A stretch of DNA of 64,000 nt from Trichoplusia ni (lineage: Eukaryota > Arthropoda > Insecta > Lepidoptera > Noctuidae). The notes below the pieces were generated by a model. It did no database searches. It had not been told where the DNA came from and saw nothing but the letters and a program-made list of their open reading frames with translations. Position 1 is the stretch's first letter, and each line of letters opens with the position of its first letter. The stretch covers positions 13,082,001 through 13,146,000 of the forward strand of contig NC_039483.1 in assembly GCF_003590095.1 (NCBI RefSeq), in the 5' to 3' direction. Shown in pieces: positions 13,154-26,060 of this stretch. The translations under genes and the position numbers were made by a program.

Positions 13154-15931
13154 GTAAGTTTAAGTGGACTAAGAGACACGAGTCGGGTGAGACAATTTAA
13201 TCTTGTCGGCTTCATGGTCCCTTGGACCGGGGATAGTTTTTAAACGGTTAGAGTTTCTTTGTCATCTATCTAGCGCAAGTCTAATTCGTTTTTAAAAACT
13301 TTTAACTACATCGCCAACGGTTAATTAGAAGTCCTTTAAGCGCGCTTTTTATGTAATGTCTGTGTTGTATTTAATGTCAGTACATATTTATGTAATTTCG
13401 CTTTTTTATTCTATATTTTTTAAACTTGTATTGGTTATACTACAATAAGGCATAAGTACATTATTGCATATAATACGGTGAACTTTCGTAACACTAACTG
13501 ACTTTATTATTCCCTAGTTAGAATATTTGACTAAACCTAACTATGTATTGCAAAAATACGTTATTGGCAGCATGTAGGTAATCGTCGAATACTTTTCCGA
13601 ATACATTTTCTTTGTCCTTCCAAATTAAGTACCTATTGTATTGGAAAAAATAAATCTTTTATTTCGAACATTTCGTAGAATTAGAGATCTAAAAAGTTTG
13701 TTTTAACATTTTGTATGTGGTTTTATTTTAAATGTGTGTTTCAACGAATAGAAAAGGGCTAAACATTTCTACTTCACGGAAAAATATGTTTTGTTTTTAG
13801 AGAAAATTTTGTTCTGTTTCAAAACTAAATAAACTATTGGCTAAAATTCTTGGTTTGGAGAAAAGCTAATGGCTGGTTATTTTTATAAGAATTTGTTGAA
13901 TATGGTAAAATAACTTTTCGAAACATACTTTTTTTTTATTAAAACCTGCTTACACTTATTTAAATTTTATTATCTCTGAGTATTTTTATAATATTAAGGG
14001 TTTTGTTTTATTACAAATGTTTTTTTTTTATATCTAAACATCAATATTGAATAATGTTGTATAGAAAACTAAAATTTTACAAAACATGATTTTAGCATTT
14101 TACCTTTATGTGTAAGTGTAAGTAAGGCTCATAAGTCCCTATTTATTGTAATCAAAGTACAAAAGAAACTGCCTACAGACGAAGCAGAAATGTAATCAAT
14201 GAGCAAGTAACGGATATCCGTACATTATATTCACATGAATGGAGGGCTTCGCCGGGAAAGAATCTAACAGGAAACTCTATTAACTTACCCAGAGACGCTT
14301 ACTACGGAATTAAATTTAGATTGAAACTATCTGCTAAAGTGGCTGCTCGTTTAACTTCCATCCCGTGTTTTAAACAAGTAAATTAAAATTTTATATCACC
14401 AAGTAAAAGTTTATTGGAAATTAATCAATAGTTGTTGGGAATACCTATTGGAGTCAGGGACTGAGTATGAGCAATCATTTTGCTTTACAAAGAATATTAA
14501 TTATTTATAATTAATAGTCACTTAGTGTTCTTTTTGTTAGTATTCTTAAGATGGTTATTCTGATCTTCGTAAAGGCTTTCTTGTGTACCGAAAATTGATA
14601 AAACTAAAACGTAGCAAGGAATAATTTTTGTTTTATTCCAATTACGCCTTATTCCGAAACTTCTGAAAGGTTAACGTTAATGACTCTAGTTGCGAAATAC
14701 AAAAATGACATATTAATAAACAAGAATCGGTAAAAAACTCTATATAGCGCCATAATGTTTCGAGTTCAAAAAGACATGTAATTAACAAAAACTGGGCCAC
14801 AAGGCGCGGTGCCAAATGAAATATGATAACGTATTATTATTGCTACTCCTTGTTTAAACTAACAGACGTGTAGTAATTTCGTAAAGGATAAATAAATATT
14901 AGAACTAGGTCGTAAAATAAATAGGTTCGTGTAATGAACATAGTTAAGGCTGGTCGTCTCAGGTGCAGGGCACATCGCCGCGAGGGAGGCTGGAGGCTGA
15001 TTAATTAGACCCTACGCACAAACCCTTTGAATTATTCCCATATAAACGTGGCAAAGCTCCTTAACGTTGTGCCTTCGCGAGATTCTCTAGACGACTTTGG
15101 TTTATACTCCAATTAATTAGCGAGTATATCGTTGGATCTAAAATAAACAGAAAACGACTGTATTTTTATAGAGTATCGGTTTCGATGGCTAGAGAGAACT
15201 GGTTCGGTTTTGTATTACGGACATTAAGTTATATTTATTAATTTTGTAATACGAGTAGAGTCAGTTTATTTCAAAATATATATTTTAATTATATAGTTAA
15301 TTGAAACAAGTTTCTGAATGTTGATTTTTGTGAAAATCGAAAGCAGTAAATTGCTCAAATTGCTGTCGTGCATTATATCACATATGATGTCGTCTATCAT
15401 TATGTAATCTGAGAATATACCATTTTTATATGCGTGCAAATCGTCGTTCACTAAACTATTTTGAAAAAAAAAAAGAAATCATATACAAATGACTACCAAG
15501 CAACAATCTTACACTTAATAGCCGAGCTTAATTGCAAACACGCTAAAATATTGCACAAACCAGGCTTATGAAAACTTTAATCGATTTAGCAATTTTCACC
15601 ATAAATTAAACATAAGTTGGAAGACTTTTTATTTTATGAACGGGTTAGCACGTCACACTGCGGTTCGTTAGCATAATAATGGAACAAAATTGAAGCAATA
15701 TAAAGGGCACGTAGTGGCGTAGTGTTCGCCTGATATTCAACAACTTTTAGACCTTAGCGAGACTCAAAGAGTCGGTGGTCGCTTTGAAGTCATATGCAAC
15801 TAGTGCATTGTTAGGCGATGCGATGCCGATTTCTTGTTACACTTTAGATTGGTTTTGGTTTTATTTAAGTACGAATTAATTTTAATTATTTACGAAGTAA
15901 AAGACATTAGGAAAATATTTGTTGTACTTTA

Positions 15932-17336
15932 GGAATAAGAATAAGAATAAGAATCATTTATTTGCTATAAACATGTGTATACATACATACACACGCAGGT
16001 GCATGCATGTAGGATGACATTACATTAGGTATGTGCTTAGAAACATGTTTGCCACTTGCCATGGCATGCAAATATTTGTATATATATAAAAAAAAAAGAA
16101 TTATAATAATTATGAATCTACAAAATTGAAAGTTATATAAACATAAAAAGAAAAATTGAACATTTACTTATAATCAAATATTTTTTCATCCAGAAACTCT
16201 TTTACATTATTGTATGCTCTCTGTACTAAAAACAATTTGAGCCGACGTTTTAGAGCTTCGGTATTGAGTTCTCTCCAGATCTTAGGTAATTTATTATATA
16301 CAATGGGTGCCATACAAAATATACTTCTGCGCATAAGTGCAGTTTTACATGGATGGAGACAGAGTTTTCTATTATCACGCCTATTTCGAGGTATTACATC
16401 CTCGAGACGCGGAAATAAAAGAGGATTGCATTTAACAAACATAACAACTTCGAGAATGTATAGAGATGGCAATGTAAGGATCTTATACTGTTCGAAGTAC
16501 GGCTTGCAGCTATCAGTTACCTTCAATTTGAACATCGACCTCAGGCATCTTTTTTGAGCTCTAAAAATGGTCTCCCAATCCGTGGAATTGCCCCAGAATA
16601 TCAAGCCATACCTAAGGATAGATTCAGCTATTCCGTAGTAGGCTATTACTAATGTATCTGCGTTTATTGTTTGTGATAGTCTGTATAAGGCAAATGCGGT
16701 ATTGCTTAGTTTTTTTGATAGGTTCTCTAAGTGAGATTTCCAGTTAAGATTTTGGTCTATTATTAAGCCTAAGAATTTAGTTGAAGCAACCGATTCAATT
16801 TTATTGTTCTTATATGTAATTTCATTATTATTTTCTGTATTTATTCTTTGACCAAAGTAAGTGATTACAGTTTTATTCAAATTAATTTTTAAATTACTAT
16901 TTTCTAACCATCTTATGCTATTATTTAAAGTATTACATATGTCTTGATTAAACTCTTCTTTTTTATTGCATGGGATAGTTATAGTACTATCATCAGCGAA
17001 AAGCGTCATTGTATGTTCTATACACATGGGGAAGTCATTTATGTAGATTGTAAATAAGAGAGGGCCCAGAACACTTCCCTGTGGAACACCATATACAACC
17101 TGTCGCTCTTCTGATACTGATATTTCCTCAGATTTGGTTTTACTATTAATTCTACTTATTGCTGTGACTTGTCTTCTGTTTTCTAAATAAGATTTTATGA
17201 GATTGTGTATATTTCCTCTTACTCCATAGCATTCTAGTTTACTAAGTAGAGTATTATGTTGGACATAGTCGAAGGCTTGTGTCATATCGCAAAAAATTGC
17301 ACATACTGGTTTTCTACTATCTATATTAGGAAGCAA
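15932..17336 (-). mobile_element. 5'-truncated non-LTR retrotransposon
   Basis: Contains an open reverse transcriptase frame (16164-17336), then a 3' UTR, then an (ATTCTT)n-type tail (15932-15955 in reverse), the usual layout of CR1/L2/jockey-group elements. The 5' end is cut just before RT motif A, and a TAA in frame sits immediately upstream, so the endonuclease and any first ORF are missing. No clear target-site duplication was found by eye. Confidence 0.85.
16164..17336 (-). CDS. Reverse transcriptase fragment of a non-LTR retrotransposon
   Basis: The 390-codon frame holds RT motif A as FCDMTQAFD (residues 15-23), the motif YGVPQGSVLGPLLF (82-95) and the catalytic FADD (113-116). After these come the usual INLNKT stretch and FLGLIIDQNLNW. 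The C-terminal half ends without frameshifts. The protein lacks the upstream endonuclease and the first RT blocks, so it cannot be a full polymerase. The frame has no ATG at its left edge; the stop-to-stop frame opens at a TTG. Dead-on-arrival copy, no host role implied. Confidence 0.88.
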   Translation of the reverse strand: MLPNIDSRKPVCAIFCDMTQAFDYVQHNTLLSKLECYGVRGNIHNLIKSYLENRRQVTAISRINSKTKSEEISVSEERQVVYGVPQGSVLGPLLFTIYINDFPMCIEHTMTLFADDSTITIPCNKKEEFNQDICNTLNNSIRWLENSNLKINLNKTVITYFGQRINTENNNEITYKNNKIESVASTKFLGLIIDQNLNWKSHLENLSKKLSNTAFALYRLSQTINADTLVIAYYGIAESILRYGLIFWGNSTDWETIFRAQKRCLRSMFKLKVTDSCKPYFEQYKILTLPSLYILEVVMFVKCNPLLFPRLEDVIPRNRRDNRKLCLHPCKTALMRRSIFCMAPIVYNKLPKIWRELNTEALKRRLKLFLVQRAYNNVKEFLDEKIFDYK

Positions 17337-20300
17337 TTGTTATTTACTCTTTAAACAATAATCTGTCTTGAATAAATGCATAAATATAATAAATGTTACC
17401 GTTACCTGCTGATAGTATTTAAATTTAATATTAAAAAGCTGAAATCAACGTTGCTTTATTGATTGCCACACATGAGTCGCCGATTTAAAATAACAATACA
17501 GGGCCGTTGTTAAAATGGTAATGTGACGATACTTATGCGTTTAATATGGCAGACGCTTCCCATCAAACGATTGATCGTTCGAAGCTTTAATAACCTTTGT
17601 TTAACGTGTAAAACATGAGACCAAAAAACGCGAGGCCCGCATACATTAATTTATTTTTCAGCACAGAATAAAGACGCGGACGGATCGTCCCACGTAATTT
17701 CAAAAGCAATGAAATGAATTGGTATCGTAATAAAAACGTTAGTTCATTATCGACAGTAGGTTTCGCTCTCAATCCGGCTCGTTACCAAGACACCGGCTCA
17801 TGAATAATGTACCACGAATAATGTAACTCCGCGAAATATCTACTTGCATGTTTTAAACGGTGGAAATTTTCTTCTTTTGATATTCGCTCGAATGGAGAAT
17901 GGAGAACGATTTGAATGTGTTCACTGTAGGTGATGACGTACGATATTTACATCCCACTTTGTTTTACGAGCGCATGAAATCTATTGGCGATAAAATTGTC
18001 TTTTCAATTTTGTATTAAAAATTTCAATAGGTGTCGCCTCGTTTTACGACGATCATGTTCGCGTCTGGCACTTGGGATCTGCTTTTGTTTAGCGTGGAAT
18101 GTTTTATTGGATTCAGTAATTAATTGAATGCGTACTTATTGGAAACATTAAAATGCAATTTGCAGGTGTTTTATTAAGATCAAAACTATGCTAGTTATAA
18201 AAAAGGTATTCATCAATCATGAAGGAATTAATACTTTAATCGAGTAGTTAATAGAAATAGACGAAAAAGAATGTCCTTGTAAAACCTTCAGGGATGATGA
18301 TATGGTCAGCAATGTTCCTATGTGTTTGTAAAGAACATGATTGTTGTGTGAATGTATACTATTTCCAGTATATCTGACTTACCCCGCGAATCCACACCCA
18401 CGACTCACGTTCTTTATCTGCAAGCACAATGAAAGCCGTGCAGGCTGGGCGTGTTGTAAATATGAATGATTATAGGGACATATTGTCGAGGCGGGGTCAT
18501 ATTGGTAGGAGCTATAGCCGAGGCCTAGGGGCGCTCGCAAGTCGTTTATTTCAATAAGACAGGCTTACCTGTCACCCGGTCGACCCTTTCCCGCGACGTC
18601 CCTGACTTATGAGCTTTATTTATATTAATTAACAAGTGGAAATTATCACAGCTTGCAGCTTCGTTATCCTAATGCTTGTTGTGTCATCTTACATGACTTA
18701 TCTCTTATTGCTACTGTTGCAGTAATTTAAATAAAATTCAGTTTAGGTTTTTCTTAACCTTTGCGTGATACGGTTATTCTTAAATTAGAATAAACAGACA
18801 AGCATAATCTGAGATTAATGGGATATAAATAAAATGTTAGGATAGGTTGAGCGCAGCTTCCAAATAGAGTAAATAACTAATCCCGACAAACAACACTCAA
18901 TTTTGAGGTACCCAAAGCAAACAGGTTAGATGTATAGAGGTCGTAAAACACCCGAGTTTCTTATCACAGTGTAAATAGATCGCAACTTGTAAAACTTTTA
19001 AAATGTGTCGATGTAAGAGCGGCTAATGGAAAGATCCTTCGAGAGTTCGTCGACACGACGCGTTAAACGAGGTCAAGCTCTTGTTTTTAAAGCAATTTCG
19101 CGATCAAAGTACTCACCTCCATAAAAGGCGGTGCAAACATTCGAGCAATAATCGATTTAATGAAAGGGGAATCGAAGGGTCCCGCAGGTTGCGTTTCTAA
19201 ATTTACGACTACCTCTAGCATTTAATTGGAGATTCGTGCCGCAATAAAAACGACTTGATGACCTAACGATTAAAATGGGAACTCTTTAAAATGAAACTGA
19301 ATGCTAAATGGCCCTCGGTTCGCGATCTCACGTCTCGTACAAATGATGCTTTTACTTCAGACGCCCTGGAATACATTGATCGGTCGAGACTTATTTGAAT
19401 AAAAGGGAAATAACTTGAATTTGTTTGAGTTTAGCACACACTTACTTGGTACCTAGTTGATCACTTTTGACGAGAATGGCTGTGTGAAAGTTCGACCATT
19501 TTACCTAAATAGTGATAGGCACAGGTAGGAAACGTTGCCATCTCTATTCGATCAGAAACAGTACAAATTAAATCTTTTGTAGAACGATCATTATTTAAGA
19601 ACAAATTCTATTAGACAGAAATCACCACAAACCATTTTTCAAAACATTTCCGTAGAAGAAATGTTATGAAGTGTGCTACTAAATTCGGCTTCAAGAAAAT
19701 AGTGCCTACTCGTCGAAGTAAATTTCAATATCAATGGAAAAAACATTTCGTTAAACGATCCTATTATATATTCCAGCGCTTCACAATAGCCTCGTGACTT
19801 TGAATTTAGTATCTAAAAGAATTTCCTGTAAGTCTGGACGATAGCAAGGAACCTAGGACACAGTCTAATTTTTTTCAAAGAAATGAAATGAACATTCGCC
19901 ACAAAGAGCCGGATAATAAAATAAAGGTTCTTTCCCTCTCTCGTAAATCTTTCTAACCAACGAATAGAATAGGGAACGAAAATGGTACAATCTTTAACTT
20001 TCTGACAGTTTAATAAGATAATAAAAATATAACCAGCAGAAAAGAATTAATATCTCCACACTTTTCGCAGTTTGCTTAGAGATTTGAGTTCGGAAATCTA
20101 ATAAAAACAATCTACCAATCTTTTTATGAAAGTTTCAGTTGAATGTTTTTAATATTTCTGTGTTACTTATGTCTGTGGAGAGCGTGTAGGTACCTACTTA
20201 TATTATCAAGATTGTGGACTTGATACCCGGAGAAAATTATGTCGAAAGCTATAACGCCGCGGAAGTTACAGGTAGCTTTTACCCTAAAGGCTTGGGTATT

Positions 20301-23300
20301 AGCTACCGCACACTTTCGCAACTTAAGATCCCATTGAATTTCCAAGACTTTTCTCCGGAAAACCAGATTTGAGAAGGAGCCCGCATTTTGTTGGTTTTTG
20401 TTGACATTCGGTTTTATTCTAAGTCTGCTTTGGATACGTATTTTTATTTACCTTTTATGGGTGTTCAATGTTTATGTTCGGGTTTATTTGTAAACTTAAG
20501 CCTTATACTAATAAATATGTTCATGTATGTTGTAGGTCAAAATGATTGCTATAAAATTTTAGGTAATTTGTTTGAGCCACGTATATTTATGTAAGTAATT
20601 GATAGACGTTAGCAATTATGTTTTTTAACCAAACGTATTATAAGGAGGATATAAATGTATTGGTATCGTCTATTAAAAACATATCAACTATTTAGTTGTC
20701 TTGAGATCATACACGTATTTTTTTTCTTTTGATTATATTTCAATGTCTAAAAATCACCAGCTAACTCTTTCATATGATTAAAGTCAAAAACCAAAACTAG
20801 AAACAAGACCAAAGGCCACAACCAGCTTTCAAATGAAACGTTTGTGTCCGTACACATAGGAAGCTTGTGTGTGCTCTAGGTGCGGCTAGTCGGAAGTGTG
20901 TGTAGTTATGTGAGCAAACTAACACGAACTAACGGCTCCCGAAGTATGCATGCTAGCATATGCACCTGACGGAAATAAAACCTGGGCTTTGTTCCCAATC
21001 ACTGCTATCACGGATTTAGGACACCTATTTCATTGTGCAATCGTCCTTGATCGATGATTTGAGCTGTAAATTTTATCTTCAACTAATTGATCTCGATAAT
21101 TGTTAAGCTTTTCGATTTCAAATCCTACAGGCGACTAGAGATAATTCACTATCCAGCAATAATATACGACATTACATTCATCCTTCATAGTCTTTGTCAG
21201 CAAATTGTGCTTCTACAGTTGGATGTCGCGCATGTTGAAGATGATCAACTCGTGGAGGCCAACCCAGGTTTGGATCTCTTTGCTGATGAATAGAAAATAG
21301 TAATTTCAAAACGCATGCAATATTGAAAATTTGCCGAGTCACAGAGTATTTTATGTAAGATTTCTTTCCTTGTATATTTTAATTTTAGATTTTACTTTGC
21401 TTTAGTTAAAATGGACATGGCAGTATTTTTTTTTGCACTTATACCTAAATCAATTAATGTCAATCAATACTGCAACCGCAGATAGCTTCCGCGAATTTAA
21501 AATCAACCTCAACTTTGTCTTCGATGAGAAAATCGTTAATTGAATTTCGTAAATAATCATTTCACATGTTTCAATAGCTTTCACCCCTGATACTCAAAGA
21601 AACATGTTTGGCAATCTTCGGGGGCAATCGTGCGCGTTGACACTGCGAACGGTGACGGAACGAACTCGTTAGATTACGCCCGTATAATTTCCGTTAAATT
21701 AACCTTATGGTGTGACGTATTACTTCTGCGTCGATGGGCAACTCGTACGTCTCATTGCGAAAGATAATAACAGTTCACTGTGCTACAAACATCATTATTA
21801 TACTTAGCGTCTTCTTGAGAATGTAATGTAAGTATATGAGTTGCGAAAGATCACTTAGCTAAGGAGCTGCTTTCAGAATTGTTAATTTCTTGTAATTATG
21901 AGGATCGTTTGTGTGACTTTCTTGCTGTCTTGTCTTTCTTGGCAATGTAGATTAGTATTAATGTCTATATATTGTAACATATAGACTACTACCTTTCCAG
22001 TATCGTGATTACTTAAGTGATTTTGTACTAAGTCGTTGTACCTAATTAAAAATAGTAATTTTACACGCTCTCAATTGTTTTGTATCAAATTATCAGACTA
22101 GTCATATAGACTTGCAGAACAGGCACGTGTTGACACCAAGGCTTATGCTGTGATGTTAATCTTCTTTTATAATCTTTCGTCTTTCAGTTAGAACTCTGTT
22201 TCTCTCGCAAACTGACTTTTAGTGGATCAAATAGTCAGACAGTTTCAAATTTACACAGCAAAATTCCAAACACTAGTCATAGAGGCGAATAAACAAAGAA
22301 GTCAAGTAGTATTGCGTTGCACAGTATAAAATGGTAATCCAGGTTATGATTGGCACTGGTAAAATTTTCACAGCTCCCGCGTCGGTCGGCTAGCTGCCGC
22401 ACCGCGATACGTCAGTTTAATCGGATTCTTTATTCATGAGACCACTGCACCGACGCTGTATTCAAAATTACACTTCGCATATTAACCGGAATTAACACCA
22501 GTTTATAATGCTGAAACGACTGCCTAATTTATGTGCACAATTTGCCAAGCCTATTATTTTGTACGTTAATCAATGCGGAATATTCTAGTCAGGCATTAGT
22601 TGCTTACACCTGCTTAGTTTGATACATGTCAGGATTTATTTTTTTACTGTCGATTATGAATATTATGTGGCGTGTATATCAGTGAAGAAAAAACTTAATA
22701 TAACAGGAACCACCAGAAATATTCATAACATTTGCCTAATTCAAAACATTAAATTCAATAGTTTATGATCGTTGGAATTTTAATGATAACAAAAACAAGA
22801 ATGTATTTATTTATTCAGTTACTTTGATAACATAAACAATCCATATAATAATTTAAATACCGGCGAGAATATAATTGAAACAGTACTTTTGTTGTATAGA
22901 ATCATTTAGATGACCGTAGAATTGCATTTCGACGCATTAATAACGTAATTTCCACACAGGTACATAATATAGGCCGGGGTCGGAGAGACGTGGTCCGATT
23001 TACTTCAATTTGAGCCCATGTCGTGTGGGCATGCGGTGGGGCTGAAAATTTAATGCTACGGGTCTCTCGTTACTCTGTGTCAATGTTCGACACCCCGTAC
23101 ATATGAAGGTATATTTATATTGCTCCTTCGGCTTTCTCGCCCGGTTCTGAAAATGTACTGCATTTTCTATGGAGCAAATTAATACTCGATGTTCAATAGA
23201 CCACTTTGCACGATTTGTGGGTTTGTAGTTTATGTTTAAATTGTACGGTTAATAGATGCAGTGTTTTCTTCGTAATAACATAGCCTGTGTATGGAAAGCT

Positions 23301-25984
23301 GTTTGTGAAATGTCATGGTTTTCAATTAAATATGCTGAAATTAGGAAAAATAAAGGTCTATATTATGTAGCAATAAAATCGTGCATGTTTTTTCTAAACG
23401 ATTTTCATAAGCAACGATAGGTAGGAAAGTAGCAGTAGGTACATGTGTTTTACATAATGTTAAGGGTAAATATAATAACCGTAAGGTAAAATTTCTTATT
23501 AGGTACCTTTTTGGAAAGCGTAATTAGCTTTCTGATGAATGTGTCACGACAAAATCAACCCTATTGTTCTATCACGCGCGACTTATTTTGAATCTTAGAA
23601 GAATAGACCACTTCCTTCATATTTTTATTTCTTTCATTCATAACCGAACTACAAACTTGAACTTTAAAACAAGTAACTTACTATCTAAGAAATGACAACG
23701 AAACTATAACAACTAAAAGAGACATTCAATGAATCATTTACAGTAAAGCAGCACCCTAATTGGGTTTGTAACAACGGTCCTTAAAACCCACTATCAATTT
23801 ACTAAAACTTGTTTTGTAGGTAAAGTTATAATTAAATTTTAGGACGTCAAATTGAAATGTTTGATACAGTTAATCCTTCAAATGACTTACTTAGTCACTT
23901 TGACTTTATAAAGCTAATTCATTTTACTTGTTCGCAGAATTATATAATTGAATAGGTACTTTAGTTGAAAAATAGTTTTAGTTGACATTGTATTTGGTAC
24001 AATTGAACTTGTTTTAACTGTTCACTCGATTTATTGTTTTTGAGCTTTGAGATTTGTATCTCTGTATCTGTATCAATGTATTTTTGGGGTAATTTAATAA
24101 GAGAATTAAACCGTTTTAATAAGTTTTTTTTTTAAACTTTAGTTTAAATACATATAAGGCCATCTATCATCAATCATCAACTCCGTAGATGGAATTAGTT
24201 TAGGTCATCCATTACTTTAGAGTGTCGTTTTAATAGAAATAGGTCTAAAAACAAAACCGAAAACAAAAAACCTTGCCAAATCACACATAATCCTTATATA
24301 AATCAAAGGATTATTTATTGTATACGCGTTATTGTGTCTATAAAATATACTCCAAGATTTAAATTATCTATTGTTAACCCGTTTTTTAAATCCCTTATGA
24401 AATGGAGTATAGAGTAGTAGTAGAATAATTCTTCCTCATTCAATCATTAACCATTGTAGCGCCACGCTGTGTAGTATGTACATAGTATATTTAACACTAC
24501 TCGGAATGTCAGTTATCTACTTACATTCAAGTCTCATAAATAACATACCTATGAGACTGTTTATTAACAGGGAGAAGGGAAGATTAATTGATTGGGCCAG
24601 CAACTCCGTAAGTAGCATAGTTTTTGTGACGTGGGCGCGGCTGCCGGTAGGTGCTCTCACATAAATCTTTTCATACCAACTATTACGTAAAGGAATCTCC
24701 TAATTAATTAGTGCGTAAAAGCCTTTTGTTTCTCTTCATGTCGGTAAAATCTATTAGATTTCATAGAAACCTTTCGGTGGAAAATAACGATGATAAAAAG
24801 CCAAATAAGTATTGGCTTTATTCTGGAACGATCTTTGAATATTTATTCTATTATGTAGTTACTCTGATATGATACACTTGGTTCTAGTGGAAAACTTTTA
24901 TTCAATATTTTTTTGTAGAAATATCTTTTTCATTTTGGTTTTGTTTACCAATAAACCAAATTCTTTATATAACTTGGATATACAATTATACAAGGAATAA
25001 TTTATTTTGAGTTAATAATGAACAGATTTGTCCTCAAGAGTCGCTATTTATGCGATATTCCATATTACAAACTACAGTTCGCGGTATTTTTTCCAAGTAA
25101 AAGTTTTCATGAAAAAGCATCAAAAACGAAAACTTTCCGTGCTATAGTATAATTCGAGTACCAGTCCGAATCAACGGCTGCATCAGGATCTCGTAGAGTT
25201 AAAAATAGAAGCAACGAAATGAATCGAAAGCTCCAAACAGCAAGTTTGAAAATAGGAGAATGAAGTACGGAAAAAGCCTATTTTGCCCATCCAGCCGGTG
25301 AGGCAATGTTCATCGATGTTTCCAACTGTTGTTTTGTTTGTGCCTTCCTGTTGAGTATAGGATCCTGCTGTCGTCACTACATTCGTCTCGACTGTCTAGA
25401 CATGTGTAGGTATTTATTATATGTACGTAGTGTTCGTACGAAGGACGAGGGCTCGTATTATTCAGATAGAAAAATATGAAGCCTCGTTATGCAGTATTTA
25501 AGCGCTTTCTTTTTTTTGTTGTGACGTATGTCTCTCTCGAATCCTCAGATTATCTTTATTTTGGTAGGTATGTTAACAGAAATCCTTCTATTTCACGTTG
25601 AAAAATAGTTTTTTTTTAATATTTTAGAAATGGAACTGGTTTTTAGGATAAATATATAATTTAATTTATCTAGTAGTAAACAAGGAAGTAGGTGAGTTGA
25701 ATCTGACACTTCGCTATTGTTCTTTGGCACTCACTTTACGGGATAATTGATTCTCTTTCATGCAGCGTGGAACAAGAAAACGCTGTTAAGATTTCTGTGC
25801 TTTGTTCGTTAATTGAACTTGCTCGTGGTGCATGCTACCACCCAAGGGAGATAGAGAAGGTGGAAGTGGCACTCGGGGCTACGTGTGTATATCACTATTG
25901 TGAGTTCACGATCAACTTCCGAACGAGCGGTAGCTTCAATAGGAGACCGACCGACAGACTGACACTAGTTTTTAATATTGTTCA
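17337..25984. other. No recognised gene apart from one weak exon candidate
   Basis: Mostly AT-rich unique-looking sequence. GC-richer islands occur near 18380-18610, 19000-19400, 21600-21760 and 22960-23170. The weak exon candidate is at 21219. Nothing else could be assigned. Confidence 0.55.
21219..21293 (+). CDS. Candidate terminal coding exon of unknown gene
   Basis: After the acceptor GTGCTTCTACAG, 25 codons including the TAG stop stay open. They encode an acidic stretch, LDVAHVEDDQLVEANPG, then LDLFADE. Composition is unlike random AT-rich sequence. No poly(A) signal is obvious close by and phase does not fit a direct join to the 13052 candidate. Confidence 0.2.
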   Translation: MDVAHVEDDQLVEANPGLDLFADE

Positions 25985-26060
25985 TATGTAAATTGTTTTG
26001 ACGTTCAAAAGTGCCATATACTGGTCTAATTGAAATAAAGAATTTGACTTTTTTTTTGGA
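25985..26060 (+). mobile_element. Retroelement 3' tail
   Basis: The sequence TTGACGTTCAAAAGTGCCAT followed by AATTGAAATAAAGAATTTGAC and a T-run is the tail type of CR1/L2-group lepidopteran elements or their SINEs. The open frame just upstream (25767-25991) runs into this tail and is probably part of the element and not a gene. Confidence 0.5.

Larger units (their letters stand above)
6441..15931. other. No recognised gene apart from one weak exon candidate
   Basis: Holds the hairpin at 6935, a repeat copy at 11398 and the weak exon candidate at 13052. Open frames at 7901-8176 (+) and 8387-8728 (-) have no motif I recognise. A GC-richer patch at 12540-12660 contains a short GACTGCA inverted repeat. 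Confidence 0.55.

Noticed and set aside
16210..16557. 115-codon plus-strand frame
   Set aside because: Antisense shadow of the reverse transcriptase fragment.
25767..25991. 74-codon plus-strand frame preceded by a good-looking acceptor
   Set aside because: It runs directly into a CR1/L2-type retroelement tail and is most likely part of that insertion.
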